The notes: a model not told the origin generated them from the letters alone. Counted from the first letter of the stretch, positions 52,231 to 61,980 are shown. The stretch: 64,000 nucleotides of DNA from Streptomyces fungicidicus (GCF_003665435.1 NZ_CP023407.1:1240001-1304000), one strand, 5' to 3'. A program made the numbers and translations.

Positions 52231-52687
52231 CCCGACCGGGCCCGGACCACCTCCCGGCCCTCCGTGGCCGCCCCGCGACCGACATCCGGAACCTGGTGAA
52301 CGGGCGTGGCGACCGACGGCCGAAACCCCCTGGCCCGACCCGCCGGTGCAGTCACGCGCCGGCGCCGGGGGCCGGGCGTGGCAGTCGGGCCACGGCAGTC
52401 GCCGAGGGGTCCGGACCTGAGCCACCCCGGTCCGCAGCCTCCGGAAGCGGCCTCGGCGGGTATGCGCCAGGCGGGCCGGCACGCGCAGGCCAGGAGGAGT
52501 CCTCCGGCTCGGGCCTGCTCCCGGGGTGACGCCCGACGGCGCGGCCGAACGCGGCCGGTGGGCGCGGTCGCTGGGCGGAGGCGGGCGGCGGGGCGCCGCC
52601 CGGCAACCGGCCACGACGCCGCCGGGGGCTCCCCGGCAGGATCCCGACGACGCCCCCTGAGGCAGGCGGCATATTCGCAACAGGCCC
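52231..52687. other. Intergenic region between convergent genes
   Basis: 457 bases, extremely GC-rich, between the convergent epimerase-like and ROK genes. Frames are open on both strands but give only Pro/Arg/Gly-rich chance products. No convincing stem with a symmetric arm, promoter or RNA was found. Possibly degraded DNA beside the lost chitinase. Confidence 0.4.
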
Positions 52688-53872
52688 TTAGTGGGCGGAC
52701 GCGCCGAAGAGGTCGTTCTGGGCGTGGTCGCGGGCCGTCAGGAGGGCTCCGCGCAGGACCGCGCCGCCGCCCAGGGTGCTGGGGCGCACGTCGGCGGGCA
52801 GCGGGGACATTACGGCGAGGCGGTCCCGCACCCGGGCGGCGAGCGGTTCGCCGCCCGCCCGGCCGATCTCGCCGCCCAGGACCACGTACCCGGGGTCCAG
52901 CAGCGCGACCACCGCGGCGGCGCCCACCGCGATCCGGTCGGCCAGGGTGTCCAGGAAGCGTGCTTCCGGGGACCCGGTCCCGGCCACGGCCGTCCGCACC
53001 GCCCCGGCCGCCGGCGGCTCGGTCCCGGGCTCCGCCGTCACGCCGTACTCCCCCGCCAGCTCGGCGACCGCCGCCGCCCCCGCCAGGGAGTGGAAGCCGC
53101 CCGCGCAGTCGGTGGCGGACGGCAGCCCGCGCGTGCCCGGTACCGGCAGGAAGCCGATCTCGCCCGTGCCACCGGAGGCGCCCCTGCGCAGGGTGCCGTC
53201 GAGGATCACGGCGGCGCCGGTGCCGTGGCCCAGCCACAGCAGGACGAAGGTGTCGCGGTCCCGGGCCGCCCCGTCGCGCTGCTCGGCCAGCGCGGCGAGG
53301 TTGGTCTCGTTCTCCACGATGACCCGGGCCTCGGGCAGCCGCTCCTGGAGCGCGGCGACCAGGCGCCGGTGCCACTCGGGCAGGCCGGTGGAGTCGCGGA
53401 GTTCGCCGCTCGCGGGGTCGATCAGGCCGGGCGCCCCGATCCCGACGGTGTGCAGCCGGTCGGCGCCCGCCTCCTTCACCGTCCGTTCGACCAGCGCCAC
53501 CGCCTGCTCGACCGCCGGCCCGGTCCCCGCGTCGCCGGTGATGGGCAGGGACGCCTCGGCCAGCACCCCGCCGACGAGGTCCGACACGACCACGGAGACG
53601 CCCTCGGTGCGGACGTCCAGCGCGGCCAGGTGCGCCCGGCCGGCGACGATGCCGTACAGCCTGGCGTTGGGTCCGCGGCGCTGCTCCCCCGCCTCGCCGA
53701 CCACCGCGATGAGCCCGGCGTCGGTGAGCCGTTCGACGAGGTCGGCGACGGTCGGCCGGGACAGCCCGGTGAGCTGCTTCAACTGCCCTGCGGTCAGAGG
53801 GCCTTCCTGCTGGAGCAGGCGCAGGGCGAGCCGGTCGTTGATGGCTCTGGCGGTGCTCGGGGATGCGGCCAT
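52688..53872 (-). CDS. ROK-family transcriptional regulator
   Basis: 394 residues from ATG 53872, GGAAGGATC upstream. MarR-type winged helix (about 8-70; RLLQQEGPLTAGQLKQLTGL, SRPTVADLVERLTDAGLI) and a ROK sugar-kinase-like domain (about 85-380; GIGAPGLIDPASGEL, NETNLAALAEQRDGAA, LGHGTGAAVILDG, GASGGTGEIGFLPV). The usual zinc motif CxCGxxGCxE is degenerate (TDCAGGFHSLAG), as in several ROK repressors. It is divergent from an MFS carrier, the likely target; a sugar or sugar-phosphate inducer is probable. Confidence 0.9.
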   Translation of the reverse strand: MAASPSTARAINDRLALRLLQQEGPLTAGQLKQLTGLSRPTVADLVERLTDAGLIAVVGEAGEQRRGPNARLYGIVAGRAHLAALDVRTEGVSVVVSDLVGGVLAEASLPITGDAGTGPAVEQAVALVERTVKEAGADRLHTVGIGAPGLIDPASGELRDSTGLPEWHRRLVAALQERLPEARVIVENETNLAALAEQRDGAARDRDTFVLLWLGHGTGAAVILDGTLRRGASGGTGEIGFLPVPGTRGLPSATDCAGGFHSLAGAAAVAELAGEYGVTAEPGTEPPAAGAVRTAVAGTGSPEARFLDTLADRIAVGAAAVVALLDPGYVVLGGEIGRAGGEPLAARVRDRLAVMSPLPADVRPSTLGGGAVLRGALLTARDHAQNDLFGASAH

Positions 53873-53956
53873 GCCGGGATCCTTCCAGATCGGCGGGACC
53901 GGTCGGCGCGAGGACCGGCAGCGCGGAACGAGCGGGGGCGGACTCACCACCCTCTT

Positions 53957-53983
53957 ATCTTTCAGGCAGGGTTCCTGATAGTT
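53957..53983. promoter_or_regulatory. Weak inverted repeat between ROK and MFS genes
   Basis: TTTCAGG, 7 bases, CCTGATA (53961-53980), an AT-rich segment in the 155-base gap, is a possible ROK operator. Symmetry is imperfect outside CAGG/CCTG. Confidence 0.3.
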
Positions 53984-54027
53984 TACGGCGGCGCTTGACG
54001 GAACGGACCATCGGGAGGGGCGGGGAG

Positions 54028-55236
54028 ATGAGTGCAGGGGTGTACGCACAGCGCGAGGTGAGGCGGGCGCGGTATGCCGTGGGAGCCGTGTTCGCCGTGC
54101 ACGGCGCGGTCACCGGCTCGTTCGCCACCCGGGTCCCCTGGATCCAGGACCACGCCGGAGTCAGCGCGGGGCAGTTGGGCCTCGCGCTCGCCTTCCCGGC
54201 GCTCGGCGCGTCCGTGGCGATGCCGCTGGCCGGCGGCATCAGCCACCGTTTCGGCGCCCGCACCGCGCTGCGCGGGCTGATCGCGCTGTGGACGCTCGCT
54301 CTCGTCCTGCCGTCGGTCGCCCCGAACCTCCTCACCCTCTGCCTCGCCCTGTTCGTCTACGGCGCCAGTGCCGGCATGTCCGACGTGGCGATGAACGCGC
54401 TCGGCGTGGAGGTGGAGAACCGTCTCAACAAGTCGATCATGTCCGGACTGCACGGCATGTGGAGCGCCGGCGCACTGGTCGGTTCGGCGGCCGGCACGCT
54501 CGCCGCCCACCTGGGCTCGGACGCCCGGCTGCACCACGCCCTCGCGGCAGCGGTCCTGACGGCGGCGGGCGTGACGGCCTGCGCCTGGGTCCTCGACCTG
54601 CAGCCGGCCGAGGACGAGGAACCGCCGCCGCGGTTCGCGCTGCCGCCCCGCTCCGCGCTGCTCATCGGCGCGATCGGGTTCTGCGCGGTGTTCGCGGAGG
54701 GCGCGAGCCTGGACTGGTCGGCGGTCTATCTGCGCGACCAGCTGGAGACCTCGGCCGGTCTCGCGGCGGCCTGCACCACCGGTTTCACGCTCACCATGGC
54801 GATCGCCCGGATCGCCGGCGACCGTGTGGTGGACCGCTACGGCGCCGTCCGCACGGTCCGCGCGAGCGGTGTGGTCGCGGTCCTCGGCGGACTGCTCATC
54901 GTGTTCGCCGAGCACCCCGCCATGGCGATGGGCGGCTTCGCGCTGATGGGGCTCGGCATCGCGGTGGTCGTGCCGCTGTGCTTCGCCGCCGCCGGCCGCA
55001 GCGGCGCCAACCCGAGCCTGGCGATCGCGGGCGTCGCGACCATCACCTACACCTCGGGCCTGATCGCCCCGAGCGCGATCGGCCTGCTGGCCCAGGCGAC
55101 CAGTCTGATGGTGTCGTTCGTGCTGGTGACGGTGCTGTCGTGCGGCATCGCCGGCTTCGCGAGCGTGCTGCGGGCGGGAGACCGCACGAAGCGGATCAGC
55201 CGCCCGGACGCAGCAGTTCCCGACCCGCGTCCCTGA
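54028..55236 (+). CDS. MFS transporter (YbjJ-like)
   Basis: 402 residues from ATG 54028, with GGGAGGGGCGGGGAG immediately upstream. Twelve helices; opening helix FAVHGAVTGSFATRVPWIQD, MSDVAMNALGVEVEN, GLHGMWSAGALVGSAAG and WSAVYLRDQLETSAG, typical of the YbjJ/FucP-like group whose members move sugars or small metabolites. It is divergent from the ROK regulator, which probably controls it. Its last 41 bases overlap the convergent thioesterase gene. Confidence 0.88.
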   Translation: MSAGVYAQREVRRARYAVGAVFAVHGAVTGSFATRVPWIQDHAGVSAGQLGLALAFPALGASVAMPLAGGISHRFGARTALRGLIALWTLALVLPSVAPNLLTLCLALFVYGASAGMSDVAMNALGVEVENRLNKSIMSGLHGMWSAGALVGSAAGTLAAHLGSDARLHHALAAAVLTAAGVTACAWVLDLQPAEDEEPPPRFALPPRSALLIGAIGFCAVFAEGASLDWSAVYLRDQLETSAGLAAACTTGFTLTMAIARIAGDRVVDRYGAVRTVRASGVVAVLGGLLIVFAEHPAMAMGGFALMGLGIAVVVPLCFAAAGRSGANPSLAIAGVATITYTSGLIAPSAIGLLAQATSLMVSFVLVTVLSCGIAGFASVLRAGDRTKRISRPDAAVPDPRP

Positions 55237-55654
55237 ACGTCTCGCTCCAGGGCGCCGGGCGCAGGGTCGTGGCGTCCAGCCGCACCAGCACCCGGCTGCC
55301 CCGCGCGTAGGTCACCGCGCCGTCCTCCGAGCAGAAGCGGAAGCCGTAGGTCAGCCCGGTCGTGCCGAGCCGCTCCAGCCACAGGTGGACGGCGTACGCG
55401 CCGGCCCGGGTGACGGGCGCCTCGTAGCCGATGCGCAGTTCCCTGACCGCGTTGCAGGCGTCGCCCGCCGCCACCCAGTCGCCCTCGAAGCGGACGCCCT
55501 TCTCCTGCCACAGCTCGGTCCACGCCCGCTCGACCAGCAGCGGGTAGCGGGCGTTGTGCAGCAGTCCCAGCGCGTCGAGGTCGTCGAAGTGGACGGTCAC
55601 GGGGATCAGCCGGCCGTACGACAGGGCGGGGGCGGGCGGGGCTTCGGCGGTCAC
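55196..55654 (-). CDS. Acyl-CoA thioesterase (hot-dog fold)
   Basis: 152 residues from GTG 55654. 4HBT-type motif FDDLDALGLLHNARYPLLVE with the catalytic Asp, then GEYEAP-like region LRIGYEAPVTRAG and YGFRFCSEDG. It cleaves short acyl-CoA or aromatic acyl-CoA thioesters. No pathway context nearby. The end overlaps the MFS gene tail to tail. Confidence 0.88.
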   Translation of the reverse strand: MTAEAPPAPALSYGRLIPVTVHFDDLDALGLLHNARYPLLVERAWTELWQEKGVRFEGDWVAAGDACNAVRELRIGYEAPVTRAGAYAVHLWLERLGTTGLTYGFRFCSEDGAVTYARGSRVLVRLDATTLRPAPWSETFRDAGRELLRPGG

Positions 55655-55829
55655 GGGCGGGACTCCAGGGACGTACGGAATGGGTGCCGCTTACATCCAA
55701 CAGCGGCGCGCCCTCATCCTAAGCAGACGCTCAGCCGGGCCTCCCCGGCCCGCCCGCCGGTACGGAGCACCGCTGCTCAGCCCGCACAATGGTCCGGACA
55801 CGCTGCACGTACGACGAAAGCGACACCCC

Positions 55830-57233
55830 ATGAATCTCGGCGTCCGGTGGAAACTGCACGGCGACGGACGCACCCCGGCACCCGGCGCGGTGGTCCGCCC
55901 CGACGAACGGCTCTCCTGGCCGCGCACGGCGGGACTGGGCGCCCAGCACGTCGTCGCGATGTTCGGCGCCTCCTTCGTCGCGCCGGTGCTCATGGGTCTG
56001 GACCCCAACCTGGCGATCATGATGTCGGGCGTCGCCACGATCGTCTTCCTGCTGGCCACCCGCGGCCGGGTGCCCAGCTACCTGGGCTGCTCGCTCTCCT
56101 TCGTCGGCGTCGCGGCGGTCATCCGGGCGCAGGGCGGCTCCAGCGCCACCGTCACCGGCGCGGTGTTCGTGGTGGGGGCCGCGCTGTTCCTGGTGGGTCT
56201 CGCGGTGCGCCGGTTCGGCGCGCGGATCATCCACGCCGCGATGCCGCCGATCGTGACCGGCGCGGTGGTGATGCTCATCGGCTTCAACCTGGCTCCGGTG
56301 ACCGCGGCGACCTACTGGCCGCAGGACCAGTGGACCGCCCTGTTCGTGATGCTGTTCACCGGTCTGGCCGTGGTCTGTCTGCGCGGCTTCTGGTCCCGGA
56401 TCGCGATCTTCCTCGGGCTGGTCTTCGGCTACGTCCTGTCCTGGGCGCTGGACCGGGTCTTCGGGCGGATCCACTCGGCCGACGCGAGCGGCAAGGTCAC
56501 CGACCACTGGCGCCTGGACCTCTCCGGGGTGGGCCAGGCCGACTGGATCGGCCTGCCGGCCCTGCACGGCCCGTCCTTCGAGTGGTCGGCGATCCTGGTC
56601 GCGCTGCCGGTGGTCATCGCGCTGATCGCCGAGAACGCCGGACACGTCAAGGCGGTCGGCGAGATGACCGGCGACAACCTCGACGACAAGCTCGGCACGG
56701 CCATCTCCGCCGACGGCGTCGGCTCCATGCTGTCCACCGCGGTGGGCGGCCCGCCCAACACCACCTACTCCGAGAACATCGGCGTGATGGCCGCGACCCG
56801 CGTCTACTCCACGGCCGCGTACTGGGCCGCCGCCGGTTTCGCCCTGCTGTTCGGCCTCTGCCCGAAGTTCGGCGCGGTCGTGGCGGCCATCCCGGGCGGT
56901 GTGCTCGGCGGGATCACCGTCATCCTGTACGGCATGATCGGCCTGCTCGGCGCCCAGATCTGGATCAACGCCAAGGTGGACCTGCGCAATCCGCTGAACC
57001 TGGTGCCGGCCGCGGCGGGCATCATCATCGGTGTCGGCAACGTCAGCATGGAGTTCACCGACACCTTCTCGCTCAGCGGTATCGCCCTCGGCACGCTGGT
57101 CGTCATCACCGGCTACCACGCGCTGCGCGCCTTCGCGCCGGCCCACCTCAAGACGCAGGAGCCGCTGCTCGACGAGGGCACGTCCTCCTACGACACGGAG
57201 GGCACCGAGGGCGATCAGCGCGCCAAGTCGTAG
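55830..57233 (+). CDS. Uracil permease (NCS2/UraA family)
   Basis: 467 residues from ATG 55830. Fourteen-helix NCS2 carrier with the uracil-type signature AENAGHVKAVGEMTG near 270, GGPPNTTYSENIGVMAATR near 309 and a preserved helix-1 GLGAQHVVAMFGAS. It imports uracil with protons. The C-terminus is short and acidic. It overlaps the convergent GH6 gene by 19 bases. Confidence 0.93.
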   Translation: MNLGVRWKLHGDGRTPAPGAVVRPDERLSWPRTAGLGAQHVVAMFGASFVAPVLMGLDPNLAIMMSGVATIVFLLATRGRVPSYLGCSLSFVGVAAVIRAQGGSSATVTGAVFVVGAALFLVGLAVRRFGARIIHAAMPPIVTGAVVMLIGFNLAPVTAATYWPQDQWTALFVMLFTGLAVVCLRGFWSRIAIFLGLVFGYVLSWALDRVFGRIHSADASGKVTDHWRLDLSGVGQADWIGLPALHGPSFEWSAILVALPVVIALIAENAGHVKAVGEMTGDNLDDKLGTAISADGVGSMLSTAVGGPPNTTYSENIGVMAATRVYSTAAYWAAAGFALLFGLCPKFGAVVAAIPGGVLGGITVILYGMIGLLGAQIWINAKVDLRNPLNLVPAAAGIIIGVGNVSMEFTDTFSLSGIALGTLVVITGYHALRAFAPAHLKTQEPLLDEGTSSYDTEGTEGDQRAKS

Positions 57234-58402
57234 GCGTACGAAGGGCTGAAGGCGCCCGGCTCCCCCTCGCAGCCGTCCGACTCCCCGGGCAGCTTGACCC
57301 ACAGGTAGGCGTCGATCCGGGACTCCCCGGTGCTGAGCGAAGGCGCCCGGCCGAGCTTGCGGCCGGCCGGGTCGCACCACTCGCCGTCCGAGGGGGCGCC
57401 GTTGCCGTTGCGGCTGGTGTCGATCACCGCGCCGAGGCCCGGCGGCCCGGCGAGGGCGTCGAGCACGGCCCGGTCGTAGGCCATCTCGTCGGCCGTGCCG
57501 TGGAAGTTGGAGACGTTGCTGAACACACCGTCGGAGGAGTCGGCCGAGGCGGCCCCGGCCTGCCGCAGCAGGCTCGCCTGCTTGGCCGGGGCGTGCCAGC
57601 CGGAGTGCCCGGCGTCGAAGTAGACCCGCGCCCGGGGGTTGGCGTCCTTCAGCACCCGGCCGGCCCGGGCCAGCGAGGCGAAGCGGTCGGCGCGCCGTCC
57701 CGCAGGGAGGCAGTCGGACTGGGCGATCGAGTCGGGTTCCAGGACCACGACGACCTCCCCGCCTCCCAGCCCGGCGGCGAACCGGTCGATCCACTCGTCG
57801 TAGGCGGCCAGGTCGGGCGCCCCGCCCCCGGAGTGCCCGCCGCAGTCGCGGTCGGGGATCGCGTACGGCACGAGCACGGGCACCTGTCCCCGCGCGGCGC
57901 CGCCGGAGGCCACGGCACGCACCCGGGCGGTGATCGAGTCCGGGGAGTAGTCCGCGAACCACACGGCGGCCGGCCGTCCGGCGATACGGGACTCTATGAC
58001 CGCCCGGCGCGGGTCCCCGGGGTTCCCCCGCACCCAGTCCAGGACCCGGCTCTCGGGGTGCCGGTAGAGGCGGGTGGACACGGGAACGGCCTGCCGCCTC
58101 CTCTCCGCCCCCGAAGCGGACGGCTTCGGCCCCGCCTTCTTCTCCGGGCCCGTCGTCGGCGAAGCGGACCCGGCGGCGGACGGCGGGGGCGACGGCGCGG
58201 GCAGCGGTTCCAGGCGCGGCGCGGAGGTCACCCGCGGGCGCGCCTCGTCCGAGCCGCCTCCGTCGCCGGCCGCCGACATCATTCCGGTGACGGTGCCGAC
58301 CGCGACCACCACGGAGGCCGCCGCGACCATAGTGCCGCGCCGGGCGGCGCGTCTGCGCTCCGCCCTCCGCGCGGACAGGCGCCGGGCACGCGAGCCTGAC
58401 AC
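57215..58402 (-). CDS. GH6 family glycoside hydrolase (endoglucanase/cellobiohydrolase type)
   Basis: 395 residues from GTG 58402, GGGGGAG 9 bases upstream. A basic start and one membrane segment (about 22-46; VAAASVVVAVGTVTGMMSA), signal peptide or anchor, then a Pro/Ser-rich linker (about 50-100) and a GH6 domain. GH6 features are YAIPDRDCGGHS (near 183, catalytic acid region), VVVLEPDSIAQSDCL, SNVSNFHGT, VIDTSRNGNGAP and EWCDPAGRKLGRAP. It should hydrolyse beta-1,4-glucan outside the cell. There is no binding module. Confidence 0.92.
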   Translation of the reverse strand: MSGSRARRLSARRAERRRAARRGTMVAAASVVVAVGTVTGMMSAAGDGGGSDEARPRVTSAPRLEPLPAPSPPPSAAGSASPTTGPEKKAGPKPSASGAERRRQAVPVSTRLYRHPESRVLDWVRGNPGDPRRAVIESRIAGRPAAVWFADYSPDSITARVRAVASGGAARGQVPVLVPYAIPDRDCGGHSGGGAPDLAAYDEWIDRFAAGLGGGEVVVVLEPDSIAQSDCLPAGRRADRFASLARAGRVLKDANPRARVYFDAGHSGWHAPAKQASLLRQAGAASADSSDGVFSNVSNFHGTADEMAYDRAVLDALAGPPGLGAVIDTSRNGNGAPSDGEWCDPAGRKLGRAPSLSTGESRIDAYLWVKLPGESDGCEGEPGAFSPSYAYDLAR

Positions 58403-58503
58403 GGTAATGCTCCCCCTCCCCCACGGCGGGCGCGTTCCCCCGATCCGGGGATGTACCGGGCCCGCCGCCACCGGTGCCACCCTAAAGGTGCGACTCTGCG
58501 CGC

Positions 58504-59178
58504 ATGGCGCAATACGAGCAAGTCCTCATGTCCGCGGACGGGGTCGTCTCCCGTATGCGCGCCCTCGACGCGGCCCTGTCCGCGCGGGACGGGGTCGCCG
58601 TCTTCAACCGTGTCTACCTCGCCGTCGCGGAGGCCGGTGACCGGCGCGTCGGCACCCGCCGGTCACCGGCCCCAGGCACGGCGATCACGCTGGACGTGCG
58701 GTGCGCGGAGCGCTATCTGACCGCGGTGGACGCGGTGCGGCCCCCCGCGTGCTGGCGTCCGCTGTTCCAGTCCCGCCACCATCCCGGGGTACGTCCCCTG
58801 CAGTTCGCCCTCGCGGGCGCCAACGCGCACATCGGCCACGACCTCGCGCTCGCCGTGGTGGACGCCTGTCGTAGCCTCGCCTGCGAACCGGAGGACCTGG
58901 AGGGGGAGTTCGACGCCGTGGGCGATCTCCTCGTCGCGCTGGAGGACCGTATCCGCGAGGAGCTGACCCCGGGCCCCGAGCTGCTGCGGATCGCCGACCC
59001 GCTGACCCATCTGCTCGGCGCGTGGAGCCTGGAACGCGCCCGGGACGCCGCCTGGACGGCGGCCCGGGCGCTGTGGGCGCTGCGCCAACAGCCCGAGGTC
59101 GCAGGTGAGTTCACCGACCGTCTGGACACGGCGGTCGGCTTCGCCGGCCGGATGCTCCTGACGCCGCTGCCGCACTGA
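58504..59178 (+). CDS. DUF5995-like conserved protein
   Basis: 224 residues from ATG 58504. Helical protein with GVAVFNRVYLAVAEAGDRRV, WRPLFQSRHHPGVRPLQFAL and AGANAHIGHDLALAVVDACR; the His-rich central motif resembles DUF5995 proteins of actinomycetes. No function is known; the conserved histidines could bind a metal. Divergent from GH6, convergent with davB. Confidence 0.82.
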   Translation: MAQYEQVLMSADGVVSRMRALDAALSARDGVAVFNRVYLAVAEAGDRRVGTRRSPAPGTAITLDVRCAERYLTAVDAVRPPACWRPLFQSRHHPGVRPLQFALAGANAHIGHDLALAVVDACRSLACEPEDLEGEFDAVGDLLVALEDRIREELTPGPELLRIADPLTHLLGAWSLERARDAAWTAARALWALRQQPEVAGEFTDRLDTAVGFAGRMLLTPLPH

Positions 59179-59191
59179 TCCGGTGTCGGGC

Positions 59192-60889
59192 TCAGTCCTC
59201 GGGCAGTTCGACCGGGGCGAGTTCCGTGTAGAGGTCGCCCGGGCCGGGGTTGGTCGGGTCGGTCTCGCCGCCGAAGTGGTGCATGACGCCCCAGACCGCG
59301 TTCAGCGCGGTCTGGACGGCGCCCTCGGCCCAGCCCGCCGTCCAGGAGATGTCGTCGCCGGCCAGGAAGATGCCCCGCTTGTCCTCGGGCAGTCCGTCCT
59401 GCATGAAGTGGGTGAACAGGCGCCGCTGGTAGCGGTAGTGGCCGGGCAGGTTGGCCTTGAACGCGCCCATGAAGTAGGGCTCGTTCTCCCAGGAGACGGT
59501 GACCGGGTTGCCGATGACGTGCTTCCTGATGTCGACCTTGGGGTAGATCTCGCCGAGCGACTTCAGCATGACCTCCATCCGCTCGTTCGCGGACAGCGGG
59601 AGCCACTTCAGGCTGTCGTCGCACCAGGTGTACGACAGACAGATCACGGCCGGCTTGTCCGGGCCGTCGTCCAGCAGGTACGTCCCGCGCGTCATCCGGT
59701 CCGTGAGCGTCATCGACATGACGTCCCGCCCGGTCTCCTCGTCCTTGTCGAGCCAGAACGGCCGGTCGACGGGCACGAAGAGCTTGGAGCTCTCCATGTA
59801 GTGGGTGCGCTCGATGGCCGTCCAGTGGTCGATCGGGAACAGCGAGTCGTCGCAGGCGATCTTGGACAGCAGCATCCAGGACTGGGCGGTGAAGATCGCC
59901 GCCGGGTAGGTGCGGATGTCGCCGTTCGCGTCCGTCACCGTGATGTGGTTGCCGGCGGTGCGGTTGAGCCGCGTGACCGCCGGGCGGGGCTCGCCGTCCA
60001 CGTGCAGGGACCGCAGCGAGGTGCCGTAGGGCCAGTGGACGATCTTCTCCGGCTCGCGCTCCCACAGCCTGAGCGGCAGTTGCTGGGAGCCGCCGACGAT
60101 GCCGCGGTGGTGGTCGTCGGCCTCGGTGTAGACGACCCGCAGGATCTCCAGGATGGAGTTGGGGAAGTCGGTGTCCCAGCCGCCGGTGCCGAAGCCGACC
60201 TGGCCGAAGATCTCGCGGTGCCGGAAGGACTTGAAGGCCTCGGAGTCGCAGAGGAAACCGTAGAAGGTCTGGTTGTCGAGCCTCTCGACCAGCTTCGCCC
60301 AGATCTCGCGGATGCGCGGGACGTCCCGCTCGCGCAGGGCGCGGTTCATGTCGGAGAAGTCGGCGCCCTCCTCCAGGCAGCGGGCCCAGGCGTCGGCCAC
60401 GTCACGGTAGACCTGGGGCAGGTCGTCGAGGGTCTCGGCGTAGTGCGACTCGCCCTTCAGGTCCACGACGGTCGAGGGCGTGGCCTCGGCGAGCGGGTTG
60501 GGGAACGGCCGGGTCTCCAGTCCCGCGAGGTCGATGTAGTGCCGGAGCGCCGTGGAGGACGGCGGGAAGCGCATCGCGCCCATCTCGGCGGTCAGGGAGG
60601 GGTCGCAGCCCTCGAAGCCCACGGTCCGCAGCCGTCCGCCGATCCGGTCGGCCTCGTAGACGACCGGCTTCAGCCCCATCTTCATCAGCTCGTACGCGGC
60701 GACGATGCCGGACAGTCCGCCGCCGATGACCGCCACCTCGGTGCCGTGCGCGGTCGCCGGCACCTGGCCGAGGCCGGCCGGGTGGGCGAGGAAGTCGTCG
60801 TACGCGTACGGGAAGTCCGGGCCGAACATGGTGATCGGCGGCTGCTGCTCGTCGGCGTGCTCGATGGCGTTGGGCACGGTGGACGTCAT
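59192..60889 (-). CDS. davB: L-lysine 2-monooxygenase
   Basis: 565 residues from ATG 60889. FAD-binding start VAVIGGGLSGIVAAYELMKM near 51, MGAMRFPPSSTALRHYIDLA, FGQVGFGTGGWDTDFPNS near 232, SYTWCDDSLKWLPLS and the closing GHYRYQRRLFTHFMQDGLPE. From memory it resembles Pseudomonas DavB over its whole length, including ITMFGPDFPYAYDDFLAHPA. DavB converts L-lysine and oxygen to 5-aminovaleramide. The next gene upstream encodes the matching amidase (37 bases apart). A related tryptophan monooxygenase role is less likely given the partner. Confidence 0.88.
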   Translation of the reverse strand: MTSTVPNAIEHADEQQPPITMFGPDFPYAYDDFLAHPAGLGQVPATAHGTEVAVIGGGLSGIVAAYELMKMGLKPVVYEADRIGGRLRTVGFEGCDPSLTAEMGAMRFPPSSTALRHYIDLAGLETRPFPNPLAEATPSTVVDLKGESHYAETLDDLPQVYRDVADAWARCLEEGADFSDMNRALRERDVPRIREIWAKLVERLDNQTFYGFLCDSEAFKSFRHREIFGQVGFGTGGWDTDFPNSILEILRVVYTEADDHHRGIVGGSQQLPLRLWEREPEKIVHWPYGTSLRSLHVDGEPRPAVTRLNRTAGNHITVTDANGDIRTYPAAIFTAQSWMLLSKIACDDSLFPIDHWTAIERTHYMESSKLFVPVDRPFWLDKDEETGRDVMSMTLTDRMTRGTYLLDDGPDKPAVICLSYTWCDDSLKWLPLSANERMEVMLKSLGEIYPKVDIRKHVIGNPVTVSWENEPYFMGAFKANLPGHYRYQRRLFTHFMQDGLPEDKRGIFLAGDDISWTAGWAEGAVQTALNAVWGVMHHFGGETDPTNPGPGDLYTELAPVELPED

Positions 60890-60926
60890 GGGGTACGGAC
60901 TCCTTGCACAGGTGAAGCGGTGGGGT

Positions 60927-61715
60927 TCAGACGAGGGACCCGTAGAGGCCGGGGCGGCGGTCGGCCAGATACGGGTTCGCCTCACGGGAGGCGGCGAGGA
61001 ACACCGGGTCGGCGTCGGCGAGGAGCAGTTCCTCGTGGCGGCCGGCCCGGGTGCGGGCCACTCCGTCGGGCCCGGCGAGCGTGGACAGCCCGACGAACTC
61101 GAACTCGCCCTCCGGACCGACCCGGTTGACGTACGCCACGTACATCTGGTTCTCGAAGGCCCGCACCGGCACCATGTGCTCGGCGACGAACTGGAACGGG
61201 TGCATCTGTGCCGTCGGCACGAGCAGGAGGTCGGTGCCGGCGAGGGCGTGGGCCCGCACGTTCTCCGGGAACTCGACGTCGTAGCAGATCATCAGGCCGA
61301 CGGTGAGACCGTTCAGCTCCGCCTGGACGACGGACTGCTCGCCCGGCGTGAAGTGTTCCCGCTCGAAGCAGCCGAAGAGGTGGGTCTTGCGGTAGTTCGC
61401 GAGACGCGTGCCGTCGGCGGAGATCAGCTGCAGCGAGTTGAAGACCCGCTCACCGTCCCGCTCGGGGTAGCCGTAGGCGATCGCCAGGCCGTGCCGGGCG
61501 GCCGTACCGGCGATCGCGGCGGCCGCGTCGCCGTCTGCGGGCTCGGCGAGCCGGGGCATGTCGTCGCCGACGGCGTACCCCGTGAGGAACAGCTCCGAGG
61601 TGACGAGCAGCCCGGCGCCCGCGGCGGCGGCGCGGCCGGCGGCCTCGTCGAGGACCTTGAGGTTCTCGGCGACGGATCCGGGCCGTCCGGAGCTCTGGAG
61701 CAGGGCGGTGCGCAT
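60927..61715 (-). CDS. davA: 5-aminovaleramidase (nitrilase superfamily)
   Basis: 262 residues from ATG 61715. Nitrilase-fold triad: VTSELFLTGYAVGDDM (Glu), YRKTHLFGCFEREHF (Lys) and VGLMICYDVEFPENVRAHAL (Cys). Length equals Pseudomonas DavA, which hydrolyses 5-aminovaleramide to 5-aminovalerate. First of the pair with davB; together they start the 5-aminovalerate route of lysine breakdown. The later genes (davT, davD) are not in the window. Confidence 0.87.
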   Translation of the reverse strand: MRTALLQSSGRPGSVAENLKVLDEAAGRAAAAGAGLLVTSELFLTGYAVGDDMPRLAEPADGDAAAAIAGTAARHGLAIAYGYPERDGERVFNSLQLISADGTRLANYRKTHLFGCFEREHFTPGEQSVVQAELNGLTVGLMICYDVEFPENVRAHALAGTDLLLVPTAQMHPFQFVAEHMVPVRAFENQMYVAYVNRVGPEGEFEFVGLSTLAGPDGVARTRAGRHEELLLADADPVFLAASREANPYLADRRPGLYGSLV

Positions 61716-61980
61716 GCGTGTTCCTCACCGGTACGCGGGGGGTTCGGGGGTCAGGAAGACGGTACGGTCGGGCGGCTCGCCCGGACAAGGCGGAGCTGTT
61801 GCGTGCCGGTGAGCGGTTCGTTGCGTCTGCTGGGGCGCGGGCGGCGATTCGTTGCATCGCCGTGCTACCGGTGCCCGGTGCGGTGCCGGTGCCCGGCGTG
61901 GGGGTGGGCCGGGGGTGGTCTGCGCAGCCCGGCGCTTACGGGGTGCCGTCGCGCCCACCCGTGCCGCCCCAGCGGCACGA
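61716..61980. other. Upstream region of davAB
   Basis: 265 bases before the tandem repeat. It should hold the davA promoter. Small near-repeats (GGTTCGTTGCGTCTGC / GATTCGTTGCATCGCC; three GGTGCCCGG-like units near 61868-61905) are seen. No convincing gene. Confidence 0.4.
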
